Part shown: piece by piece, positions 1 through 7,211 of the stretch | How positions within the stretch are numbered: position 1 is the stretch's first letter | Layout: every line of letters begins with the position of its first letter | The notes under the pieces: model-generated | The model's input: only the letters and a program-made list of their open reading frames with translations | Databases searched by the model: none | Told to the model about the DNA's origin: nothing | Source of the DNA: Rhizobium sp. 32-5/1 | GTDB lineage: Bacteria; Pseudomonadota; Alphaproteobacteria; Rhizobiales; Rhizobiaceae | Length of the DNA stretch: 64,000 nt | Direction: 5' to 3' | NCBI RefSeq assembly: GCF_029537235.1 | Contig: NZ_CP120639.1 | Location: 310,001 to 374,000 of the forward strand | Program-made: the position numbers and the translations under genes

Positions 1-982
1 AAATGGCATTTGTCTACGACGTTTGGTCGCGGATCGGCTTTAGCGAGCAAGATGCACGTGTCAGGCTGCGCGGCTTTCAATTGAAGGACAGCGGGTCCGG
101 TCACTATGAGTGGGATCCTGCCCTGCGGGAGTTAAAAATTGCCGTTTTCCCCATGCTGCCGGAGGACGTGCCAATTTATCTCGATGAGATCGATCGACGG
201 GGGATTCGCTTCCTGTATGGCTATCCGTCCGCTATCGAGCTTCTTTGCCGCCATATGCGGAAGATCGGCAGGACGCCGAGTGCAGGCATTAAAGGCATAT
301 TGCCAATATCGGAGCCCCTCTTTGATCATCAGAGACGTCTGATCCGCGATGTCCTTGGCAATGTGGCTTTTAGTGCCTTCTACGGCCTGAGTGAAAAGGT
401 GGCGTTCGCCGCCGAGGTTCTTGGAGAAGAAGGCCTCTACGAATTCAATCCACTCTACGGTTTAACCGAACTGTTGGATGAAAAAATGACCCCGTCACGG
501 AACTTGGCCAAGAAGGGCGAATTGTGAGTACCGGGTTCCTATCGACGGGGATGCCATTCATTCGCTACGATACCGGGGATTTTGGCAAGCTAGCCCAATT
601 GCCTACTCCCGAGAATGGAGAGCGTTTGCGCGTCCGGGCGCTGACGCCGCGTCGCAAGCCCGAGTTTTTGATCTCAGTCAGTGGTCAGCGCATTGTTACA
701 GCGATGATGACGATGATGGTATCATCGGACGCCTATGATCCGGAGCTCTTTAGGGGCATCTCCGAGTTCCAATTCTATCAGGATACGCCCGGCGATGTTG
801 TGATCCGCTATATGCTTGATCGAGATGGCTCGCAGGCAGATATAGAGCGATTCCGCAGTTACATGACTGAGCGGTGCCAAGGACACCTGGCATTTCAGGT
901 GGAGGAGGTTTCCCAGATTGCCACCGGGCTGAGCGGCAAGCGGGCGTTTATCGATCAGCGGCTGGATGTCATGCGCTATTGA
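1..982 (+). pseudogene. CapK/PaaK-like adenylate-forming ligase, 5'-truncated and frameshifted
   Basis: This is the C-terminal two thirds of a phenylacetate-CoA ligase/CapK-type AMP-forming enzyme. The first frame (3-527) has YGYPSAIE and the AFYGLSEK segment typical of the adenylate-binding region. The second (524-982) has the RYDTGDFG motif and the C-terminal lid domain. The frames join at GAATTGTGAGT around 523; one more G would give GELVSTGFLSTGMPFIRY, so one base is missing or was lost. The ATG at 3 is internal, because family members are about 430 residues and only about 325 are here; the gene starts before the window. CapK-like ligases often sit in polysaccharide clusters, and the next gene is a glycanase, so an exopolysaccharide role is plausible. 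Whether this is a true pseudogene or a read error cannot be decided here. Confidence 0.7.
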
Positions 983-2220
983 GTTGGAAGCCCGAGCGCT
1001 TGCAACATATCTTTGTCAGGTGATGCTTTCCCCTTGGGTTCGATTAGTGTCATACCGTACGGGTTCGCATACTCCCAGACAGACCACGCAATACCATTTT
1101 CTTCGGCCGTCTCACGAACCGTTCGCAAATAGCGAAGCCTGTCGCCGTCAAAGGCGCCGGAACGTTTATCGACAGCCATCCGGATGACACCGAACTCGCC
1201 CATAAAGAGACGTGACGGAGGAATGTCATTTCGCTCGGCCCAGGTAACAGCTTCACCGATGCGCGCTTTAAGCGTCGCTTTGCCCCAGTTCGTCTTAAAA
1301 TACGTTTTGATCTCCTCCTCAGCCTTCGCCAAACTCCTAATCTCCTCCGCCCGGCTTACGCCAGCAATCCGCATCTGCGACTGGAGATGTCGGAGAGCTT
1401 GCTCGGGCGAGCCCCTGCTCGCGGGCCAAGGCAATCCAGAAGCAAAACCATTCGGCTCTTGCGCCTTTTGATGCGTAAAGCTGTGAGGCTCGTACATATG
1501 GAAGCTGTAAAGGATATTCGCATCGTCGAAGAATGGATCGATATCGAGGAGCCCAGTGATGCTACCACCACAGGCTCCGGTCGCTATTATGGTGAGTTCA
1601 GAACTGACTTTCCGGATATCGGCGACTGTATCTGCCATGATCTGCTGCCAGTCGCCGCTGCGGTTTTCACCGCAGGGATACTGGGCAGGCTCGTTATAAG
1701 GCTCAAAAGCTACCTTGCTCGTGCCAATCCGGACGAGCATGGCAGCGACATCCTTTGCCATGGCGCGGTAAAGCAACACGCCCTCGCTGTCGGGGGCCCC
1801 ATCGAAGAAATCTCTGCTATAGGCAGGCACTTGTCCAACGGCATGTAGGTCGAAGACGACGCTCAGACCGACATCCGTCGCTTGCCTAACCGACTCGGAA
1901 AGGACATCCAGCGCCTCGTTTCGCTCCGCAGTCCCACCGGCAAGGAGCGGACCGGGATCGACGCTCAGGCGGATGAAGTCAAAGCCCATCGCCTTGATGC
2001 GAGAAAATTCATTTCCCTTCGGCCAGTCCGATAACGACCGGCCACCGTTGAGCCATTGCTCCACGCTGCGGTAGGGAGGTCTTCGATAGCTGCCGCTTGC
2101 TTCGACGGGCGACCAGTTCAGCCACTCATGCACGCCTACACCGCGGCTAAGCCGCAAAGGCGACGCCTGTAGCGTTGTGGCAATCATCAGGAGACTGAGA
2201 AGCGCAACAATCGATCTCAT
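976..2220 (-). CDS. Secreted GH5-family glycanase (cellulase-like)
   Basis: A (beta/alpha)8 glycoside hydrolase of family 5. The likely start is ATG at 2220, because the protein then opens with a clean signal peptide (MRSIVALLSLLMIATTLQAS) after AAATAT; an upstream extension to 2298 adds 26 uncharacteristic residues. Catalytic landmarks are the acid/base Glu in FEPYNEPAQ and the nucleophile Glu in FMGEFGV, with an HEWLNW motif near the N terminus and FHMYEPH in the barrel. About 414 residues is normal for a single-domain GH5 protein, and no carbohydrate-binding module is visible. It would act outside the inner membrane on a beta-glucan or on the cell's own exopolysaccharide. Its 3' end overlaps the convergent ligase gene by 7 bp. 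The substrate cannot be deduced. Confidence 0.85.
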   Translation of the reverse strand: MRSIVALLSLLMIATTLQASPLRLSRGVGVHEWLNWSPVEASGSYRRPPYRSVEQWLNGGRSLSDWPKGNEFSRIKAMGFDFIRLSVDPGPLLAGGTAERNEALDVLSESVRQATDVGLSVVFDLHAVGQVPAYSRDFFDGAPDSEGVLLYRAMAKDVAAMLVRIGTSKVAFEPYNEPAQYPCGENRSGDWQQIMADTVADIRKVSSELTIIATGACGGSITGLLDIDPFFDDANILYSFHMYEPHSFTHQKAQEPNGFASGLPWPASRGSPEQALRHLQSQMRIAGVSRAEEIRSLAKAEEEIKTYFKTNWGKATLKARIGEAVTWAERNDIPPSRLFMGEFGVIRMAVDKRSGAFDGDRLRYLRTVRETAEENGIAWSVWEYANPYGMTLIEPKGKASPDKDMLQALGLPTQ

Positions 2221-2354
2221 ATTTAACCATTTTCTCTTTTCGCCTTTGATGCGTCGCTGCAGTAGGCAATGTTGGGGAGAACACTCGGCGGTTGCCAACC
2301 ATGCGTGCCATTAGAGTGATCACTGCGCTATAGATCCCTGCACTCGGATTTGTC

Positions 2355-3457
2355 GGCGTTGTTGCGTTGGCCGATGAATGAACGGATTTCTGTCTTCAAT
2401 GCTGTGCTATGCGGTTGCGGTCATGCGACGGACGGATTTTGGGCCTGCGACGCCAGCATGCAATTGTGGACGGCGCAGCCGAGGGCGACTACCCTCTTTT
2501 GCGCGGCCAATGAGCGCGCGCTTAGTCGGTGCCCAATTATAATGATCGATCGCGGTCTCGACCAGAGATCGCTTGCCGTAGTCAGTCGCGGCCTGCCATT
2601 TCATCCGTCCATCGGCGTTGATCACCGCGATGTCTCGTTGACAGGAGAGATCGGCGTCCGGCCTTTCCACCGCATTGGCGCGTGGCTGAATGCCCAACCG
2701 CTCACCCCATCTATGCTGGAGGACGGCGTCATGGGCTGGGTCGCCATCATAAGCGCCTTCGGCCGTGAACTGACCGATAGGGTCATCCATCTGGTCGAGC
2801 AGCGCCTCCACCTGCGAGGCGTGGCCAGCGTCCAGTTCGGTCATGAGGTGAGCGATGATCTCACCGCTGTCAGCATCCAGCGTCATGTGCAGTTTGCGCC
2901 ATCGCCGACGGGACTTGGCACCATGCTTCTCCCCCAGCCATTGGTCGGCGCTGTAGGCTTCCAACCCGGTGCTATCGACCAATACGCGAAGCGGACCATC
3001 CGGCAGAGACTGACAATCGCTAGGTCTGGCGGGCGGGCTCCAGGTTCTCCCCCGACGGCTGAGTGTTGTGTGGTCAGGGACTGGCAGATCCGACCCCATC
3101 AGGGCCTTCACGGAGCTCAAAGATCCTTCAGTCTGCTGCAGCCGAAGTCCGAAGGCCAGTCCCAGCGTCAACGCCGTATCGATAGCGAGATCGGAATAAC
3201 GCGGCTGGCCACCTCTTGTCTTGCGACGACGTGGTGCTGACCAATCGCCACCAGCCTTCGCCGTCATCCAAAGGGTCAGACTGCCACGTTGGCGCAGACC
3301 CGCATCATATTCCACCAGTTCGTCACCTTGAACTCATCTTGCCGAGGTGATGACAGCGAGCGGCGTGGGTTTCTGTGGCATGGGTGATCAATCAGGCTAT
3401 TTTCGATTGCAGCCACATAAGCGGAAACTCGTGAAATCTGATCCGTACACCAGCGCC
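2355..3457 (-). mobile_element. IS5-family insertion sequence, copy 1
   Basis: The element is bounded by imperfect inverted ends: GGCGTTGTTG at 2355 on the plus strand and GGCGCTGGTG read from 3457 on the minus strand, 8 of 10 matching. It contains an IS5-type transposase on the minus strand. The end at 3457 is defined by loss of similarity with the second copy at 5242, which runs the opposite way. Length is about 1.1 kb, normal for the IS5 group. No convincing target duplication flanks it (TGTC versus ATTC), so it may have recombined or the ends may be slightly misplaced. Confidence 0.65.
2407..3315 (-). CDS. IS5-family transposase (DDE type), frameshifted N terminus
   Basis: DDE transposase of the IS5 family. 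Visible landmarks are RGGQPRYSDLAIDTALTLG, PDHTTLSRR, the first catalytic Asp in LVDSTG, KHGAKSRRRWRKLH, the second Asp in GAYDGDP and the Glu in LVETAI. The open frame begins with GTG at 3315. The true N terminus (FKVTNW) lies upstream in another frame, so one base is missing at AACTGGTGGAATATG. Copy 2 has the same defect at the same place, so it was inherited rather than being two independent read errors. The C terminus (RALIGRAKEGSRPRLRRPQLHAG) is also shifted relative to the usual ending, so the protein is probably inactive. Confidence 0.8.
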   Translation of the reverse strand: MEYDAGLRQRGSLTLWMTAKAGGDWSAPRRRKTRGGQPRYSDLAIDTALTLGLAFGLRLQQTEGSLSSVKALMGSDLPVPDHTTLSRRGRTWSPPARPSDCQSLPDGPLRVLVDSTGLEAYSADQWLGEKHGAKSRRRWRKLHMTLDADSGEIIAHLMTELDAGHASQVEALLDQMDDPIGQFTAEGAYDGDPAHDAVLQHRWGERLGIQPRANAVERPDADLSCQRDIAVINADGRMKWQAATDYGKRSLVETAIDHYNWAPTKRALIGRAKEGSRPRLRRPQLHAGVAGPKSVRRMTATA

Positions 3458-3556
3458 ATTCTACTCTATTACGACGACGGTTCTCTAACGAAAATATGTA
3501 AACCAAAAATTTATTACAGAACCTGCAGTCTTTTTTATGGAGCATTTTCAGCCGCC

Positions 3557-3742
3557 TCATCCGTGGCGGCTTGTGCGCCCCTCAAATATTGCGATCCAAG
3601 CGATCAAAAATGGCCAAGCGAGACAAAGTAAAAGCCCGAGACAGCGCGCTCTGTCCCATCCCTTGGCCGACACCTCTCCCTCGATCATTGTTAACGTAAC
3701 GCAGAGCAATGCGCCGAAGACCCAAAATATAATTACCGCCAT
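3557..3742 (-). CDS. Small two-helix membrane protein, hypothetical
   Basis: A 61-residue open frame predicted to encode two transmembrane helices (residues about 2-20 and 35-54) separated by a short charged loop with WDRAR. I do not recognise the family. It lies between the left end of IS copy 1 and the broken FkbM gene, in a block where most genes are damaged. It could be a genuine small rhizobial membrane protein or a chance frame; the hydrophobic pattern is the only support. Confidence 0.3.
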   Translation of the reverse strand: MAVIIFWVFGALLCVTLTMIEGEVSAKGWDRARCLGLLLCLAWPFLIAWIAIFEGRTSRHG

Positions 3743-3970
3743 AACAACATAATTCCCCTGATTTGATTTATATCCGTCAATCAGTCTCCTTCGAATGCAA
3801 CTCCATTTCTGTTGAAGTCAGATCGCGCCTCACAGGGATAAACAACGGAACCGTCGACCCTGCGCAACTACCAAACTTGCACAAAAAATCTCTAACATCT
3901 GGAGACTCGGCATTGAAAGCACCTCCATTATATCTGTGCCATTCTACGATTAATCGACATCAAAACACCT

Positions 3971-4216
3971 TTGACTGGATCTACAACGGAGGCAACATGG
4001 TCAGCCTCCCCGAAGAAATACCGGTTTTCCACAAGTGACGTGGACACGCAAGACGCCGTCGATCGGCTGTACGAGGTAACGATGGCTCCTGAAAATTGGA
4101 GTAGGATCCGCGAGACTGCCAGCACTGGGATCGGAGGGTTTTTCGCCTCAATGACTTTGATTTTTCTCGGACTTCTACGCCTCATACGTCCTGCACCGCG
4201 GACGGCTACCATCTAG
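3971..4216 (+). pseudogene. Possible N-terminal fragment of a LuxR-type regulator
   Basis: The frame contains DVDTQDAVDRLYEVTMAPENW and GGFFASMTLIF, which resemble the first 50 residues of rhizobial LuxR-family regulators. After TTTTTCTCGG a second frame gives SDFYASYVLHRGRLP, which continues that type of domain, so there is a frameshift near 4160. The similarity stops where the FkbM gene ends at 4213. No helix-turn-helix region remains. This is a recollected family resemblance only and could be wrong. Confidence 0.25.
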
Positions 4217-5078
4217 CCATTCGGTACTTTGGGCAAACACATCACATTCTGCCAGGGTAGAAGGTCATTCGCCGTGATCGGTGCTAAACGTCCATGGCGC
4301 GCTATGCGATAAAACGTGTAATCAGAAAGGGCTGCAAGAACGTCAGCTGGTTCGTATCCCGCAGCCTGGCATGTGTCTTGACCAATCTCAACGATCAACC
4401 AGGGCTTGAATCGCTGGATTGCTTCGGCGCCTCCCTGATCGCGGCCAGTTCAGCACCTTCAATGTCGAGTTTGATTCCATCTAACCGTGTAAGGTTCAAG
4501 TCTTTTACCGTCCGATCAATCGTGGTCAGCGCGATCATCCCGAGTTCAGAACCACGAGTATCTGTCGGGAAGATGGTGCCAAGTCCAGAATGTTGCGAGC
4601 CATCGCCGTAGCTCGTCGTGGCACCATACATTAAGTGGGTTCCTATCTGGTCCGAAAGACCTTGCTCTCGGACTGAGACAATCGATCCAAATTTGTTCCA
4701 GTCTATGTGTTGAATAAGCTTCTTCCGGATCTCCTCCACAGGTTCAAAACTTATAACTCTTCCCGCAGCCCCCACTCGTTTGGCAGCTAACAACGTCAAC
4801 TCGCCAATGTTCGCTCCCCCATCTAAGAAGATGCCGCCGGCGGGAAGATAGTCCTTCAAAAGAACCGCCACATCCCGGCTGTAGTAGCCGAACCAGAAGA
4901 TTTGGCTCGCCATGTGTTCTGATAAATCCAGCGTTATTATTAGGTCTTCATCGAAATCGGCAATTGTGACACTACCCATTCGATAGGACAGCCTTCGCAC
5001 GACATCGATAATGCGATGCGTTCCCGGAAGTTTACGAATATTAACGCTTGCCTTGCGGGCCGCATGTAATGCCAGCAT
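4213..5078 (-). pseudogene. FkbM-family SAM-dependent methyltransferase, frameshifted
   Basis: Class I methyltransferase of the FkbM family, which typically O-methylates sugars or polyketides. The N-terminal frame (5078 to 4395) has the SAM-binding LDGGANIGELTLLAAK motif, an acidic FEP after strand 2, and LDGIKLDIEGAE. It then runs out of frame near 4430. A second minus-strand frame (4398 to 4213) supplies the missing end: LIVEIGQDTCQAAGYEPADVL through MCLPKVPNG. A single base added in GAGGCGCCGAAG restores one protein of about 288 residues, normal for the family. The gene lies between two inverted IS5-type copies, which suggests it was carried or stranded by them. It could act with the nearby CapK-like ligase and glycanase in polysaccharide decoration. 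Confidence 0.7.
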
Positions 5079-5241
5079 TCGCTTAATGTCCTATTTTTAG
5101 CCAAATTACATTTGGATCGAAGGTATAGTAATAATTGCTCGCCGACTAAAGATAGTTGATAAATGGTTAATTAGGGCGCCTGCTTCAGTAATTTTGGAAC
5201 AGGGATTCCGGTAAATCGCGGACAGTGATTTCAGTAAATAC

Positions 5242-6007
5242 GGCGCTGGTGCACGGATCAGATTTCACGAGTTTCCGCCTATGTGGCTGTAATCGAAAAT
5301 AGCTTGATTGATCACCCATTCCACACAAACATCACGCCGCTCGCCGTCATCACATCGGCAAGATGAAGTTCAAGTTGACGAACTGGTGGAGTATGGTGCG
5401 GGTCTGCGCCAACGTGTCAGTCTGACCCTTTGGATGACGTCGGAGGCTGTTGGCGATTGGTCAGCACCACGTCGTCGCAAGACAAGAGGTGGCCAGCCGC
5501 GTTATTCCGATCTCGCTATCGACACGGCGTTGACGCTGGGCCTGGCGTTCGGACTTCGGCTGCAGCAGACAGAAGGATTTTTGAGCTCCGTGCTTGCGCT
5601 GATAGGGTTGGATCTCCCAGCCCCTGACCACACAATACTCAGCCGTCGGGGGAGAACCTGGAGCCCGCCCGCCAGACGTAGCGATTGTCAGTCTCTGCCG
5701 GATGGTCCGCTTCGCGTATTGGTCGATAGCACCGGGTCGGAAGTCTACGGCGCCGACCAATGGCTGGGGGAGAAGCATGGTGCCAAGTCCCGTCGGCGAT
5801 GGCGCAAACTGCGCTTGGCGCTGGATGCTGACAGCGGTGAGATCATCGCTCACGTCATGACTGAACTGGACGCTGGCCACGCCTCGCAGGTGGAGGCGCT
5901 GCTCGACCAGATGGATGACCCTATCGGTCAGTTCACGGCCGAAGGCGCTTATGATGGCGACCCAGCCCATGACGCCGTCCTCGAGCATAGATGGGCTGAG
6001 CGGCTGG
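5242..6007 (+). mobile_element. IS5-family insertion sequence, copy 2, 3'-truncated
   Basis: It starts at GGCGCTGGTG (5242), matches the left part of copy 1 in inverted orientation, and loses similarity at about 6007 inside the transposase gene. About 330 bp including the right inverted repeat are gone. The sequence continues directly into the 3' part of an unrelated DUF4143 gene, so the element probably inserted there and lost its end by deletion. With copy 1 it forms an inverted pair around 3458-5241. Confidence 0.7.
5308..6007 (+). pseudogene. IS5-family transposase remnant
   Basis: Closely similar to the transposase of copy 1 (RGGQPRYSDLAIDTALTLG, LVDSTG, KHGAKSRRRWRKL, GAYDGDP) but ending after HRWAERL. 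The reading frame then runs by accident into VKSPRVYVRDSGLVHTLLG, which belongs to the DUF4143 fragment. The third catalytic residue (Glu) is absent, so it cannot be active. The N-terminal frame break at AACTGGTGGAGTATG is the same as in copy 1. Confidence 0.75.
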
Positions 6008-6422
6008 TCAAGTCACCGCGCGTTTACGTGCGCGACAGTGGCCTCGTCCACACGCTGCTTGGCCTGGGGTGATAAGGAAGCTGTACTCGGCCATCCGGTC
6101 GCCGGTGCAAGCTACGAGGGTTTTGTCATTTGAGACGCTCTGCGCCGCGGCACCGGAAGGAACGCAGGCAAATTTCTATCGCACGTCGGCAGGCGCGGAG
6201 ATCGATCTGGTGCTGACCTTGCCCGGTGGCCGGATCGTCGCCATCGAGATCAAGCGCAGTCTTTCGCCGAAACTGGAGCGGGGATTCTACCACGCCTGCG
6301 AAGATCTCAAGCCGGAACGCCGTATCGTCATCTATCCCGGCATGGAGCCCTTCCCCTTGCGGGACGGTATCGAGGTAGTACCGCTTCAGCACGCAGCGCA
6401 AACCCTCAGGGATATTAGCTGA
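6001..6422 (+). pseudogene. 3' fragment of an AAA ATPase with DUF4143 domain
   Basis: The pieces RLVKSPRVYVRDSGLVHTLLG, DKEAVLGHPVAGASYEGFVI and LCAAAPEGTQANFYRTSAGAEIDLVL, then IEIKRSLSPKLERG, read in order but in three successive frames. They form the C-terminal DUF4143 domain of a family of predicted ATPases whose N-terminal P-loop AAA part is missing here. Frame changes lie at CTGGGGTGATAAG (about 6062) and GTCATTTGAGACG (about 6130), each consistent with one extra base. The fragment follows the truncated IS copy directly. These ATPases are common, poorly characterised accessory genes. This copy is dead. Confidence 0.75.
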
Positions 6423-6708
6423 CCTGACCGCCCAGGCGACCGTGTGGTGGAATATCGAAAGGTTCGCCATTCCCCCAGGCCTCGGCTGCGAGCATCAGCC
6501 GATTCATTTCGGCTTTCAGCGCGTGGCTGCGCGCGATCTCGTCCGCCCAGGCCCAGTTTATCCGCGGGTCATAGAAATCCGCAATATTGCTGTCGGCGGA
6601 TTTTCGGGCCTCTTCCAGCCGTCGCTTGAGAAGAGCGGCTTGCGCCTTTGCCTCGAAGTACAATTTCATGCCCTGAAGGAAGCGGATGTCGTTTTCGCTG
6701 ATATCCAA
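6415..6708 (-). CDS. Hypothetical protein, 97 aa
   Basis: A complete frame with an ATG start (MDISENDIRFLQGMKLYFEAKAQ), rich in Ala, Glu and Arg and predicted to be mostly helical, with a central segment FYDPRINWAWADEIARSHALKAEMNR. No motif is recognised. It overlaps the end of the dead DUF4143 fragment by 8 bp. The codon pattern looks coding, and no competing frame on the other strand is persuasive. Confidence 0.45.
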   Translation of the reverse strand: MDISENDIRFLQGMKLYFEAKAQAALLKRRLEEARKSADSNIADFYDPRINWAWADEIARSHALKAEMNRLMLAAEAWGNGEPFDIPPHGRLGGQVS

Positions 6709-6760
6709 AAGCCTTGATACTCCACTGTTTAATTGCTGAACAGCGATCCCGAACTCAGGA

Positions 6761-6795
6761 ATGGCCGATTGAGCGCAAATGGCCGATTGAGCGCA
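6761..6795. repeat. Tandem 17-bp repeat, period 18
   Basis: ATGGCCGATTGAGCGCA occurs at 6761-6777 and again at 6779-6795, one base apart. Short repeats next to the end of an accessory block can be the terminal repeats of a lost insertion sequence such as an IS21-type end, but no transposase of that type is nearby. Confidence 0.7.
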
Positions 6796-6870
6796 GCGTA
6801 GCTATTTGGCCGGCCTTCATGGCAAACTCGCGGCAGAAGCCATGAGATCTTCCGAAAATCAGAAAACGGC

Positions 6871-6989
6871 AAAGAAAAAGCCCGGTGCGGGAGGAGGTGC
6901 ACCGGGCTATCAATTGGGACCGACAGCTGGGAGGAGGAGTGCTGTCCGTCAGATCGAAAGGGGTCCGGGAGGAGGTGAACCGCTTCGAC
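6871..6989 (-). ncRNA. nfeR1: Alpha-r14/NfeR1-type small RNA with three anti-Shine-Dalgarno hairpin loops
   Basis: Read on the minus strand, the segment folds into three consecutive hairpins. Stem GGTTC/GGACC has loop ACCTCCTCCC, stem GACAGC/GCTGTC has a loop with CTCCTCCC, and stem GCCCGGTGC/GCACCGGGC has loop ACCTCCTCCC. The last is followed by TTTTTCTTT, forming a Rho-independent terminator. All three loops present CCUCCUCCC-type sequences complementary to ribosome binding sites. That layout and the length of about 119 nt match the alpha-r14 family (NfeR1 in Sinorhizobium meliloti), a trans-acting sRNA that binds the translation start of many mRNAs. Family identity rests on remembered structure, not a covariance search. 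The RNA is transcribed away from the downstream alpha-2-macroglobulin gene. Confidence 0.8.
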
Positions 6990-6995
6990 GAGATT

Positions 6996-7025
6996 AGAAT
7001 AATGCTGCGTCGCAGCAATTTCAAG
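6996..7025 (-). promoter_or_regulatory. Promoter of the NfeR1-like sRNA
   Basis: On the minus strand, CTTGAA (7025-7020) and TATTCT (7001-6996) are separated by 18 bp. This is close to the rhizobial housekeeping pattern CTTGAC-N17-CTATAT and puts the RNA start near 6989, just before the first hairpin. Confidence 0.5.
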
Positions 7026-7211
7026 CCGTGTTTACCAGAAAGTAAAATATGCGACAATTCGGCAACAGCACCTGTGGAGAAGCCCGTGCCGTGCCGCAAC
7101 GAAACCGCCCTCTTCGAACCTCAAGGCCACGCACCCCACAATGTCCAGTTGACAATTTCCAGCGAAGTTTCAACATGCGGCCATCGAGACGAGCAGCAGT
7201 GGGAGGACTTG

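Noticed and set aside
2355..6007. Composite transposon with methyltransferase cargo
   Set aside because: Copy 2 lacks its right end and copy 1 has no matching target repeats, so there is no evidence for mobilisation as a unit.
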